64,000 nt of DNA. Source: Bacillota bacterium (GTDB lineage Bacteria > Bacillota > Clostridia > Oscillospirales > Oscillospiraceae). Below are positions 46,173 to 54,530 of this stretch, piece after piece. The notes under the pieces are model-generated. The model saw only the letters and a list, made by a program, of their open reading frames with translations. It searched no databases and was not told the origin of the DNA. The translations under genes and the position numbers were made by a program. The stretch covers positions 62,001 through 126,000 of the forward strand of contig JAETOJ010000002.1 of the NCBI GenBank assembly GCA_021768085.1, written 5' to 3'. Position 1 is the first letter of the stretch, and each line of letters starts with the position of its first letter.

Positions 46173-47615
46173 TCAATATTGCAGCCGGAGGATCTCGTCC
46201 GGCGTCACCACGCTGTAGGGGTGGAGACACAGGGCCTTATCCCGCCCGTCGTAGAACATCAGCCCAAACAGGGCACTACCCGCTGGGATTTCCCGGGGAA
46301 GCATCCCCAGCCGCTCTGTACAGGCGTGATCCGTCCCGTCCTCCGCCCTGTCCCGCAGAGCGATCCGGGCCCCCGCCGGATCCTCCAACACGTAGTCCTC
46401 CCCAATCCTGCCAATGCTCCCGACGGGCAGCAGCACCGCCAGAAACTTGGGCGCCAGGGTGTTCTTGATCTTCCCTTTCACCAGCTTGACTGCCTCCGCC
46501 ACACCGGGCTGAGCCAGCCTGGGCAGAGCCGCCTGCTCCTGGGCCGTCAGGGGCCGGGTGGACGCGCCCTCCCAGCGCACCCGCCGATCCCCCTCCCCGG
46601 GGTAGATGTATAGGGCCGGTGTGTCCAGCAGCCCAAACCGGCTGTCCTCCCCCTTCACGTACTTCAACGCCTTCAGGGGGCGCAAGTTCAGGGTCTGCCA
46701 GAGCTCGCCGCTGTCAACATCCAGCCACCAGCCCCGCTCTACGTACTCTTTCCTGGCCTCGTCCAGCGACACGTCAAAGGAGAGCTGCACCAGCTTCGCG
46801 TTCTCTCTGACAGAGCCGATGGCCCCCAACTCCTCCAACGTCCACACCCCACCCAGCGCCTCAAAGAGGGCGGAGTCCTGGTTGGAGAAATCCCCCACCT
46901 CCAGCTTGCCCTCCAAAAACGTCCGGCCCTTTTTGATGGTGGAGCGCAGGGCCACCAGGATTCGCAGGGCCTCGGCATAGGCACCGTCCGCTCGGGTGGG
47001 ATCCTTCTGCACTGCACGCACCGCCAGGGCTACCCGGGTAAAGGCCGTCTGGGGCCCGGTGAGGTAGCAGCTGCCCAGCTCCTTGGCCAGCTTGTCAAAG
47101 GTTTGGGCGGAGCTGCCGGCCAGGGTGCCCAGGCCAGAGGTCAGCAGCTCGTCCATCATCTTCTCCGCCATGTCCAGCCCTTCCAGTTGCCGGGCAAGCT
47201 TTTTCTTTCGGGCAGCAGCATTGGGCTTTTTAGGCTTGGGGGGGTCGTCCGCGGTCCCCTCCCTCTTCGCTGCCCGGGCGGCCTGCTTGGCCCGCTTGTC
47301 CGCGATATCCTCGGGAATCTCTGCTGTCTCGAAGGGCTTTGCCCCCAGGATCTCGAACATCAGCCCCAAGGCGTGCTTACAGGGAAACTGCCGGCTGGGG
47401 CAGGAGCACCGGCAGGTGGGCGCGTCCCGATTGGTGAAGTCGATGGACACCCGATAGGGGGTTTTTCCGCTGCCTGCGCACTCCGCCCAGTACAGCGTGC
47501 CGTCCTGGGTTCTGCGATGGGCAGAAAAACTGCCCTTTTTCGACAGCTTCCTCCCGTTTTCCGCCGCCGCGGGGTTGGGCGCCTGGAGAAGAATAAATTG
47601 TTCGGTCAAATCCAT
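46173..47615 (-). CDS. SWIM zinc-finger protein of the MoxR-linked set
   Basis: About 480 aa from ATG 47615 (AAGGAG 8 nt upstream). The SWIM zinc finger CSCPSRQFPCKH lies at about residues 70-81 (CxC...CxH). A Lys/Ala-rich linker (about 115-150) follows, then a long alpha/beta region without recognised motifs. SWIM domains bind DNA or protein. First gene of the five-gene operon, driven by the promoter at 47653-47681. Confidence 0.86.
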   Translation of the reverse strand: MDLTEQFILLQAPNPAAAENGRKLSKKGSFSAHRRTQDGTLYWAECAGSGKTPYRVSIDFTNRDAPTCRCSCPSRQFPCKHALGLMFEILGAKPFETAEIPEDIADKRAKQAARAAKREGTADDPPKPKKPNAAARKKKLARQLEGLDMAEKMMDELLTSGLGTLAGSSAQTFDKLAKELGSCYLTGPQTAFTRVALAVRAVQKDPTRADGAYAEALRILVALRSTIKKGRTFLEGKLEVGDFSNQDSALFEALGGVWTLEELGAIGSVRENAKLVQLSFDVSLDEARKEYVERGWWLDVDSGELWQTLNLRPLKALKYVKGEDSRFGLLDTPALYIYPGEGDRRVRWEGASTRPLTAQEQAALPRLAQPGVAEAVKLVKGKIKNTLAPKFLAVLLPVGSIGRIGEDYVLEDPAGARIALRDRAEDGTDHACTERLGMLPREIPAGSALFGLMFYDGRDKALCLHPYSVVTPDEILRLQY

Positions 47616-47652
47616 GAGGATTACTCCTTCCGATGGAAAATAAATCAGCCAT

Positions 47653-47681
47653 ATTGTACTACATTCCACCGTCAGGCGCAA
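47653..47681 (-). promoter_or_regulatory. Promoter of the SWIM-MoxR-VWA operon
   Basis: Minus strand -35 TTGCGC (47681-47676), 17-bp spacer, -10 TACAAT (47658-47653). It gives a leader of about 30 nt to the SWIM gene start, and marks the five-gene set as its own transcription unit. Confidence 0.68.
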
Positions 47682-47715
47682 GGGGTTGTGGAGCAGCAGC
47701 CGCTGTGAGTTTCAT
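47659..47715 (-). CDS. Possible 18-codon leader ORF upstream of the SWIM operon
   Basis: Short frame ATG to TAG encoding MKLTAAAAPQPLAPDGGM. A perfect AGGAGG stands 6 nt before its ATG. It overlaps the -35 of the SWIM promoter, so it can be translated only from an upstream transcript. The ribosome-binding site lies between the arms of an inverted repeat (GCTGTGAGT 47702-47710, ACTCACAGC 47735-47743). Whether it is real is undecided. Confidence 0.35.
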   Translation of the reverse strand: MKLTAAAAPQPLAPDGGM

Positions 47716-47771
47716 TTTGCACCTCCTGACCGGATGACTCACAGCTTTGTTAAAAGGATCTTTCGATAGCC

Positions 47772-48257
47772 TTATTGGCTACGAAACGCTTGATACTCCT
47801 TGTCCAGTCGGAAGGTATAGATCACCGCAAACACTCCTGCCAGGACAATGAGCCAGCCGGTTATCTTTCCAGAACTCAACAGCGTTATAGCGAAACTTGC
47901 AACACCGTATACCAGCAGAATAATGGAACAGACCCTGCTCTGCTTCAGGTGAATGAGCAGGCCCAGCACTAATACGATAGCGGCATCAATCAGCATCATC
48001 GGGGCGAACAGTATGGCAACCACAGCCGTCACCACGGCGCAGATGTAGCACAAAATTGCAGCGCCCTGGATGTTCTTACGGGTTCTGTCCGCGGCGTAGT
48101 TCCGGCAAAACTCTGCCTTTGAGATGTCCCGGTTTTCCATCGCCGCGGCCGGTGCGGCAGGGTTCCCCCAGGGCCGATCCTCTTTCTGTACCGCACCGCA
48201 GGAAGGACAATGCTTCTGTCCCGGCTGGATCTCTGTTCCGCAGGTTGGACATTTCAA
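47772..48257 (-). CDS. Zinc-ribbon membrane protein
   Basis: 161 aa. An N-terminal zinc ribbon (CPTCG and CPSCG, residues 3-22) is followed by a polar linker and about four membrane helices (residues 64-150) of high hydrophobicity, ending in a short cytoplasmic tail. Such proteins are common and functionally undefined. It is the gene nearest to the SWIM operon in a leftward block of membrane and lipoprotein genes. Confidence 0.75.
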   Translation of the reverse strand: MKCPTCGTEIQPGQKHCPSCGAVQKEDRPWGNPAAPAAAMENRDISKAEFCRNYAADRTRKNIQGAAILCYICAVVTAVVAILFAPMMLIDAAIVLVLGLLIHLKQSRVCSIILLVYGVASFAITLLSSGKITGWLIVLAGVFAVIYTFRLDKEYQAFRSQ

Positions 48258-48477
48258 TTTAGATTCCTCCTTGATATGTCAGATCTCTATTACAAAACAG
48301 CAAACGCACGGCATGGAATAGTCAGTATCCGCTACGGTTAAACCTGTCATGCACTCCAGTGGTTCTGAGCTTGCGCCACACCACATTCCCATACTGCGCC
48401 GCAATCCTTATAGCCTAATTGATCGGGAAAATTTAAATATACTGGAGGGTGCTCTGTCATATGCGTCACCTCTTGGT

Positions 48478-48804
48478 CTACAAGTTTTGAATGCCCGCTT
48501 GCAGCAGCCATTTCTGGAGCTTTTTCACGGGGAAGCCAGTGAGGGTAAATCGTTCACCCCCTCTGCTGTGTAAGGTGACCTTTGTGAAAAACAAGTGCCT
48601 GCCAACCGTGAAGCCCCTGATCTTTGCAAGTTCAAGCTCAAATTCCGGATGGCTGAGCCATGAGATATAGAAGCATACCCTTTGGTTCGTGACGAAGATG
48701 GTACCGCGCCATGTTTGGCATGAGTTTCCCGGCACCGGCTCCCAATAGGCCATCATCCCCTGCCCGATCAGCAGTTCGCCTATTCTAAGCTGAATATTTG
48801 CCAA
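48478..48804 (-). CDS. Small PH/GRAM-like domain protein
   Basis: 108 aa starting at TTG 48804 (AAGGAG 9 nt upstream). The pattern of strands TIFVTNQRVCFYIS, ELELAKIRGFTVGR and KVTLHSRGGERFTLTGF followed by a C-terminal helix KLQKWLLQAG is that of bacterial PH/GRAM domains. No other domain is visible. The flanks (48258-48477 and 48805-48886) hold no gene that I can support. Confidence 0.65.
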   Translation of the reverse strand: MANIQLRIGELLIGQGMMAYWEPVPGNSCQTWRGTIFVTNQRVCFYISWLSHPEFELELAKIRGFTVGRHLFFTKVTLHSRGGERFTLTGFPVKKLQKWLLQAGIQNL

Positions 48805-48886
48805 AAGCGCCCGCTCCTTTCACCAATTATCCCAGGTGAACTATTCGCCTGCATCGTAAGCTGCCGGACAATCGCATCTCGGAACT

Positions 48887-49434
48887 TCATATGGTCTTCC
48901 TCACTCTCACTACCGGGCTGTGAAGCGCCTTCAAGCTGGCTGCTCTCAGGCGTAGCTGAGTTGCGCCTCGCACCCGAAGCATCCGCATCTCCAAATGCGA
49001 TTCCTCCTCATGGGTCAAGCCTTTCCATTCCCCAGTACCGTCCAGACTATTCTGACGTAGGGTGCCTATGTAGGCGGAGATCACCTCATCCTTTGTGGGG
49101 CCGCCATCGCTCCCCAAATCCCACCGGGCCTGCAACCTCCAATCTTCCAGAAATTCTTTCGTTTTTTAGCGCAGCCCTCACGGTAGCCTTGCCGGGCGGC
49201 TTCATCAATACTTTTCAACGTTCCAAGGATGCGGATATCTGTGCCATGGGTCACATTCTTGCCAAGACTCGCTGCGGCACTGGGGTCACAGCGTAAACAG
49301 GCCTGGGGCGCGCCAGTGGTGATCTTCGTGATATTGGGGACGTTCCCCCAGTTCGTGACGTTCGTGATGGTTCCTTTAAAAACAGATTCATACGCTATTT
49401 GTACCTGAATAGCCGCGCCTTTGAGACCGTACAA
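48887..49434 (-). pseudogene. Frameshifted hypothetical gene
   Basis: Two overlapping minus-strand frames belong together. Frame one runs from about 49434 through YESVFKGTITNVTNWG, ACLRCDP, ILGTLKSIDEAARQGY and GCAKK. Frame two carries TKEFLEDWRLQARWDLG, KDEVISAYIGTL and WKGLTHEEE, and ends at 48887. They meet at an A6 run (49162-49167); adding one A gives a continuous protein of about 180 aa. The N-terminus is uncertain because the frame overlaps the previous gene. No family was recognised. A mutation or a sequencing error can explain it. Confidence 0.6.
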
Positions 49435-49820
49435 ACTGTCTCCGCAGGTGCACTGCTCAGCAGATTGGCAAGCGGCGCGTACTCACACACCACAGTCTTC
49501 TCCGGCACCTCCTGTCCCCGCACCAGCAAGAAGTCCGTCACCAGAACCGCCCGCGCCCCACAGTTTGGGCACACCAGCGGCCACATTCGGCACGCCCTCT
49601 GCCCCACCGGGATATCCCCTGTCTGGGCGATAGGCCAGCAGGCCACGCCGTAGTAATCGCCGGAAGGCGTATAGTCTTTATCTTGATAGACCGGGAGCAG
49701 AAACAGCCGGGGCGCGCCCCGCTTTTTGGTTCGGGCTCCGCATTCATCGCATCGGGGCGTCAGTTCACCGCGGGCGATGAACTTGCCGCCTGTAAGGCGC
49801 TCCCAAAAGCTGTAGTCCAT
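49395..49820 (-). CDS. Protein with two CxxC zinc-finger motifs
   Basis: About 141 aa from ATG 49820, five bases after the upstream stop, so probably translationally coupled; the frame is open to 49868 but would overlap the previous gene. It has CDECG near residue 24 and CPNCG near residue 82, a likely zinc-knuckle pair, with an aromatic-rich segment between. There is no membrane segment. The function is unknown. Confidence 0.62.
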   Translation of the reverse strand: MDYSFWERLTGGKFIARGELTPRCDECGARTKKRGAPRLFLLPVYQDKDYTPSGDYYGVACWPIAQTGDIPVGQRACRMWPLVCPNCGARAVLVTDFLLVRGQEVPEKTVVCEYAPLANLLSSAPAETVCTVSKARLFRYK

Positions 49821-49825
49821 CGTGG

Positions 49826-50383
49826 TCAGGCTTTCGCGTTGGCCTTCGCGGTATTCAAAAGGCTGCAAAGCTGATCTGCCTTGGAGATAGCCTCCAGCAC
49901 CCGCTTATCCTTCATAGACAGCGTCCCCCGGGACACCCGGAGCGTGGCAATTCGCACCTTCTTGCCGTCCAGCAGGAACTCACAGCTCACCTGAGAGGTG
50001 CCCGCGCCAAATTTTCCGTCATTGACCCGCACATTGGTCACCTTACTCAGGTCAACGAACTGAAGCTCCGGGTTATAGCGGGCAACCACACCCATACGGC
50101 CGCTCTGATCAATGTAGTACACCGCATTATGGGCCTCGAACTTATACTGGTAGGTAAAGCCCTGGGCCTGGAATCCCGCCTCCAGCGCCTTGGCAGTTTT
50201 CTTCATCTTGCTCTCCAGGAACATAGGAATGGCCACCGCAATGCCAATCGCAACAAAAGCGACGATAACAAAGACGGCCTTGTTATCCATCAGTACGGTA
50301 AAGGCCAGGATGGCCAAAATGATGGCCACCACCGCCGGAATACCGGCCCAAATGGCAAGATAGGAAGTGTTTACTTTTTTCAT
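49826..50383 (-). CDS. Membrane-anchored hypothetical protein
   Basis: 185 aa from ATG 50383 (AGGAG upstream). Two membrane helices (about residues 8-30 and 35-55) are followed by a soluble domain of about 120 residues with beta-strand pattern: NAVYYIDQSGRMGVVARYNP, QFVDLSKVTNVRVND and KKVRIATLRVSRG. That layout suggests a PH-like domain. No catalytic residues are seen. It belongs to the leftward membrane block. Confidence 0.68.
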   Translation of the reverse strand: MKKVNTSYLAIWAGIPAVVAIILAILAFTVLMDNKAVFVIVAFVAIGIAVAIPMFLESKMKKTAKALEAGFQAQGFTYQYKFEAHNAVYYIDQSGRMGVVARYNPELQFVDLSKVTNVRVNDGKFGAGTSQVSCEFLLDGKKVRIATLRVSRGTLSMKDKRVLEAISKADQLCSLLNTAKANAKA

Positions 50384-50442
50384 GGTTGATGTTCTCCTCT
50401 CCAAATGATTTCTCTATATGAACCGCACCCTGCGGAAATCGT

Positions 50443-51498
50443 TCACCTGGTATGGATGATGCGGTTGCAGGACGCCCGCCGGACGATCCGTCCATCGTCC
50501 GTCCAGTAGCGGTGGTCGGGGTACTGCCCCGGCTCAATGGATGCCTCATACAGCTCCACCACCTGATTATACTCGTCCTTTTTCAGCGGATAGGGCAGAT
50601 CAAAGGGCCGGACGTTCTGCCTACCCGCGGCCACGCCGCCACTGAGTACCTGGGAATACATCAGGTCGAACAGCGCCTGCTGCTCCCTGGACAGGGCCGC
50701 GTAACCCTCCACCTCGTCGCAGATGGGCACCGCCAGGTCGCCGTACATCCAACAGCCCTCCGGCGCCGTCAGATCCACCGCCATGCCGGAGGTGCGCTCC
50801 TTCCCCGCGGCGTCTGTGATGGTGAGGATGGTGCCCGTCTCCGGCAGGTAGATCACGGTATAGGAAAGCTGGGTCAGCTGGGTACAGGAGAGCAGTGTTG
50901 CGGCGCACCGCAGGGAGATGTCCTCCGCCGTGTCATAGTACACAAACCGCTCGTCGGGCAGCGCCCTGGCCCCACGGCGCAGCTGGCGCTCCACCAGCAG
51001 CAGCGGCCCCTCGTAGACTGCGGGCTGGCCGGACTGGTACAGCTCCAGATCCCGCCCGGTCTCCTGGATCTCCCGGGGCAGCGCCGCCCGCAGCACCTCC
51101 GTGCCGAATAGGAACACCGCCAGACCGCACAGGGCGGCGTAGGCCACCCAGGGGGTTCCCCGTGGAGTCCGCCGCTGGCCGCTCAGCTCGTTCCGGTAGA
51201 AATTTCGCCGTTCCTCCGTCGTGGCGAACTCCGGGGGCTGGGCGCTCTCCCAGCGGCGTTTGGATCGGCGGACGCCGGCCTGCTCCAAAACAAAGCACAG
51301 CACCGGCACAAAGGGGGATACGGTCAGCAGCACCATGCGGGCAATCCACCCCCAATGCTCCCCCTGGAGAACCGCCACCGCCGGGTCGGCTCCAAACTGC
51401 CAGAACAGGGCTTTCAGGACAAAGGGCGCGCCCAGGGCGCAGGCGGGCAGCACAAGGGCCAGTATCAGAGCCAGGATCAGCCATTTTTTCTCCTTCAC
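50443..51498 (-). CDS. Three-helix membrane protein of unknown function
   Basis: 351 aa. Membrane helices lie at about residues 7-33, 51-72 and 117-135. A C-terminal extracytoplasmic domain of about 210 residues follows, with RFVYYDTAEDISLRCAATLL, YTVIYLPETGTILTITD and YGDLAVPICDEV. A basic cytoplasmic loop lies between helices 2 and 3. No family was recognised. It is separated from the next gene by three bases, indicating one operon with 51502-52314. Confidence 0.68.
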   Translation of the reverse strand: MKEKKWLILALILALVLPACALGAPFVLKALFWQFGADPAVAVLQGEHWGWIARMVLLTVSPFVPVLCFVLEQAGVRRSKRRWESAQPPEFATTEERRNFYRNELSGQRRTPRGTPWVAYAALCGLAVFLFGTEVLRAALPREIQETGRDLELYQSGQPAVYEGPLLLVERQLRRGARALPDERFVYYDTAEDISLRCAATLLSCTQLTQLSYTVIYLPETGTILTITDAAGKERTSGMAVDLTAPEGCWMYGDLAVPICDEVEGYAALSREQQALFDLMYSQVLSGGVAAGRQNVRPFDLPYPLKKDEYNQVVELYEASIEPGQYPDHRYWTDDGRIVRRASCNRIIHTR

Positions 51499-51501
51499 AC
51501 G

Positions 51502-52314
51502 CTATTCCTCCCCGCAGGAGATCCACAGCACCAGCTTGCTGTGGGGCAGGTAATCCACCCGGATCGGGTAAATGTTAGTCTCGAAGCCTGTCAGGTCGAA
51601 CTGGATCCGACCCATGCGGCAGGTCACATCGTCCACATGGATGTCGCACACCCAGCGGTTGTAGAGCCCCGGCATGATGGGCATAAGGGTTTTAGACCAG
51701 CGGGGGCTGGTGTACCAGGGGATGGGGTCGTACTCCCCTTCCGGTTCCCGGCCCATGCCCACCAGCACGTTGTTCCGGGCTGTGGCGTCGATCTGCTCCT
51801 CGGTGACGACGCCGGTGCGCCACTCCCCCGCCAGCACCAGGGGCAGATCCTGGGCATAGGGAATCAGCGACCACACCGACCAGCCCGCCAGCAGCAGGGT
51901 CAGCGCCCATGCCGCCCCTACCCTGCCCCAGACCGGCCTGCGGCCGAACATCCGGAAGGTAAACACCAGCCGCTCATAGCACTGGACGGCCAGCAGCACC
52001 GCCAACCCCAGATTGATTATTAGGGGAACCACCGACGCCAGGTACATATAGGGCCGGAAGGATCGCCCCAGGAAGGAGAACATATCCTGGAGCTGATTGG
52101 CAAACAGGCCGCCCACCCCCACCTGGAGAACCAGCGTCACCACCGCCAGCAGCACCGGCGCCCGCCACAGCCGCCTGGACAGGGCGGCCCGGATCAGCCG
52201 CTGCTCCCGGCGGGTAAACTGATCCTGGTGTTCCCGGAACCAGATGTAGGCATCCTCCCAACGGCCCTGAGCCGTCAGCTCCGCCATAGGTTCATATTGC
52301 TCACTTCTGTCCAT
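51502..52314 (-). CDS. Membrane protein of unknown function
   Basis: 270 aa. An N-terminal cytoplasmic segment with helical, TPR-like character (ELTAQGRWEDAYIWFREH) precedes three to four membrane helices (about 50-70, 85-110, 130-150). The C-terminal 110 residues are extracytoplasmic, with WYTSPRWSKTLMPIMPGLYN and CDIHVDDVTCRMGRI. The layout is similar to its downstream neighbour, with which it is tightly spaced. Confidence 0.66.
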   Translation of the reverse strand: MDRSEQYEPMAELTAQGRWEDAYIWFREHQDQFTRREQRLIRAALSRRLWRAPVLLAVVTLVLQVGVGGLFANQLQDMFSFLGRSFRPYMYLASVVPLIINLGLAVLLAVQCYERLVFTFRMFGRRPVWGRVGAAWALTLLLAGWSVWSLIPYAQDLPLVLAGEWRTGVVTEEQIDATARNNVLVGMGREPEGEYDPIPWYTSPRWSKTLMPIMPGLYNRWVCDIHVDDVTCRMGRIQFDLTGFETNIYPIRVDYLPHSKLVLWISCGEE

Positions 52315-52320
52315 GGGGCG

Positions 52321-52923
52321 TCACACGTTATTTCGGGCGATGGCGTTCTCCAGAATATCGTCATCGTCAAAGCGGAAGGTGTAGGACACCTGCCCCTTGG
52401 TGTAGGAGATGGCGTTTGCATCCTCGTTCTCACTGTAGGTGTAGCCCTTCAGTGCGCCGTCCATGTACGATTTGATCTCCGTCTTGGTCTGTTCCTCCAT
52501 CTCCAGTCCCGCCACGGACACCTTGACATTGTCCGCCAGCAGATCCTGGATGTCACAGGAGATGGAGTTGATCTTCCCCTCCCGGATCTCCACCTGCTCG
52601 GAACTGGGGTTATACACCCAGCAGTTAATGGACGCCCCGGAGCTACCCTTTACCTTAAAAGGCACGCCGGAGTTATAGTAGCTCTTGGCCTCCAGCACCA
52701 CATTGCTGTAGTTGTAGGTTCGCACGGTATTGCCCTCAACGGACATGGTGGAAAACACGTAGCCATCGCTCATGAAGTCCCGCACGCTGATGGTACGCAT
52801 CTGATAGGTCTTTCCGTTGATGGTGATCTCGGCCTTGGCCGCGCCCGAAAGGAAGATGTAGCATCCTATCCCAACCAGGATCAGCAGGCAGATCATGCCC
52901 AAAATTGGATTGCGCTTTTTCAA
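52321..52923 (-). CDS. Single-pass extracytoplasmic protein of unknown function
   Basis: 200 aa. One N-terminal membrane anchor (residues 6-27) and an extracytoplasmic domain with alternating strands (AEITINGKTYQMRTISVRDF, TVRTYNYSNVVLEAKS). An acidic C-terminus follows (RFDDDDILENAIARNNV). It stands between the DUF3829-like lipoprotein and the multi-helix membrane proteins, so an envelope role is likely. No family was recognised. Confidence 0.68.
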   Translation of the reverse strand: MKKRNPILGMICLLILVGIGCYIFLSGAAKAEITINGKTYQMRTISVRDFMSDGYVFSTMSVEGNTVRTYNYSNVVLEAKSYYNSGVPFKVKGSSGASINCWVYNPSSEQVEIREGKINSISCDIQDLLADNVKVSVAGLEMEEQTKTEIKSYMDGALKGYTYSENEDANAISYTKGQVSYTFRFDDDDILENAIARNNV

Positions 52924-52960
52924 CTCAAAGCACCTCTTTTATCCTAATTCCAGCGGCGCG

Positions 52961-53995
52961 TCAGGACGCCATGGAGCTGTTATACAGGTCGATGCAGGCA
53001 GTCAGCACCACGTTCACATGGATCAGGCCCCCAAGGTACTCCCGTCCGGGATCCTCAATGGGTCGGCCGCTCTCTACCTGCTTGATCATCCACTCCAGGG
53101 CGGAGGCCATCCGGTCGATCTGAGTGCCGATGTGGTAGGCGCCGTCGGCGGTCATGGACTCCTCCATCAGCTGGTTGTTGTCCGCCGCCGCGGCCTTGTA
53201 GTCCGCAATGGTATCCAGCAGCTCCTGGTACAGCGGGCGGATGGGGGCCAGATCCAGATTTTCGATGTTCTCGTCGGAGATCCCCTGAGCGGAGCACTCG
53301 GCGGTGATCTTCTTCACCACCGTGATGGAGTGGCTGAAGTTGTAGGCCAGCAGCCGCCCTTCCTCCTGCATCTTCTGCTCCTCTGCCTCTACCCGCTGGA
53401 TGCTCATGGCTTGGATGGCGCTCATGTACTGGAACGCCAGCTCCTGGAACACAGCGGCGTTGGCCTGGATGGCCTTGTGGTACTCCTTGGGTTTGGCGTA
53501 CTGGTCGGCGGCATAGTCATAGTTGTGGGCGATCTCGGAGAAGGTCTCCATCAGCGTCCGCATGGGCTCCAGAATCTGTTTGGTCAGGCCGTCCAGCTCC
53601 TCAAAAGCCGGCGCCATCCCAACCACATACTCCGCGTCCTCCAGGATGTCGGTGTTGTAGCCGGAAATGTCATACTTGTAAGTGTACTCACTGTCCGGGA
53701 TCAGGGCAAACTCGTCGGCGTACTCCACCACCTCATAGTAGCTATACAGGGTATCCAGCACGTCCACAATCTTGTTGTTCATCTGCACGTAGACATTGTA
53801 CTTCACCGTCTCCGCCGTCTCCGGATCCAGGGTCTCCTCCGGGGGAGTGGGGGCCGGGGTGGGCTCCGCCTTCTGGGTAGGAGTAGGCTTGTCGGTCTCC
53901 TTCCCGCCGGTGCCGCCCGACAAATCGCACCCGACGCTCGCCGTCAGCAGCAGCAGAGACAGCATCAGGGCCGCCAACTTCTTGGTCTTGTTCAT
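52961..53995 (-). CDS. DUF3829-like lipoprotein
   Basis: 344 aa. A lipoprotein-type signal ends at SVGC (about C23), followed by a Thr/Pro-rich spacer. The mature domain is a long helical bundle with YNVYVQMNNKIVDVLDTLYSYYE, MAPAFEELDGL and a terminal block of helices, resembling the DUF3829 (YiiG) lipoproteins. First gene of the leftward block of membrane proteins. A weak promoter-like pair lies at 54251-54279. The function is unknown. Confidence 0.75.
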   Translation of the reverse strand: MNKTKKLAALMLSLLLLTASVGCDLSGGTGGKETDKPTPTQKAEPTPAPTPPEETLDPETAETVKYNVYVQMNNKIVDVLDTLYSYYEVVEYADEFALIPDSEYTYKYDISGYNTDILEDAEYVVGMAPAFEELDGLTKQILEPMRTLMETFSEIAHNYDYAADQYAKPKEYHKAIQANAAVFQELAFQYMSAIQAMSIQRVEAEEQKMQEEGRLLAYNFSHSITVVKKITAECSAQGISDENIENLDLAPIRPLYQELLDTIADYKAAAADNNQLMEESMTADGAYHIGTQIDRMASALEWMIKQVESGRPIEDPGREYLGGLIHVNVVLTACIDLYNSSMAS

Positions 53996-54530
53996 AATCC
54001 ATATCCTCCTCGTTGGTCATCGTTCTCAGGGCAGATCTTTGATCCGCCCGTGTATTTGCTCAGGCCTTCAGGACTTCGTCAGATGCACTCTTACACTGCC
54101 CTAAACAGCCATCAAGCCAAAAGAGAAAAAGGCGCCTTCTGTCGCATAGCAAGCCATGCGGCAAAAAGCGCCTTCTCGTATAGGGGAACTCTGCATCCAC
54201 CATTTTTTGCACACAACAAGCCCGCTCAGCTAAACGGCAATAGCTGACTAATGATGACGCAGATCACAGTTTTTGTCAACCCCTTTTCCATAAATCCGCA
54301 AACTTTCTACTTAATTTATATTGGCAGATTATCTGAGGAATTAAGGCGCATTGGAGCCAAATTGCTATACATTTGGAAGTTACAAACACGTGATTACAAT
54401 ACCTCCTTATCTTTCTTTATGTCAGAACCGCAAGGTTTGGGGACATATTCTTCGCGGCCCCTATATTTGTTTAACTCACACAGTCCTTCCCCGTTGAGGA
54501 TGTTTTCAATAGAAAAATTGACGCTCTGTT
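53996..54530. other. Gene-poor interval upstream of the lipoprotein block
   Basis: About 535 bp. It holds a nested hairpin at 54129-54174 and an AT-rich section (54241-54530) unlike the surrounding GC-rich DNA. On the minus strand TTGACA (54279-54274), 17 bp, CATCAT (54256-54251) is a weak promoter candidate for the lipoprotein gene. A 93-codon plus-strand frame in the AT-rich part has no ribosome-binding site and reads as non-coding. Confidence 0.5.
54129..54174. repeat. Nested hairpin
   Basis: Outer arms AAGGCGC (54129-54135) and GCGCCTT (54168-54174) enclose a second arm pair TGTCGCAT/ATGCGGCA. It sits about 130 bp upstream of the lipoprotein start, so it may be an mRNA leader structure. 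Confidence 0.4.

Noticed and set aside
49162-49168. A-AAA-AAC slippery heptamer for programmed -1 frameshifting
   Set aside because: The heptamer is not in the zero frame (codons are GCT AAA AAA CGA), and no downstream stimulatory hairpin was seen; mutation or sequence error is simpler.
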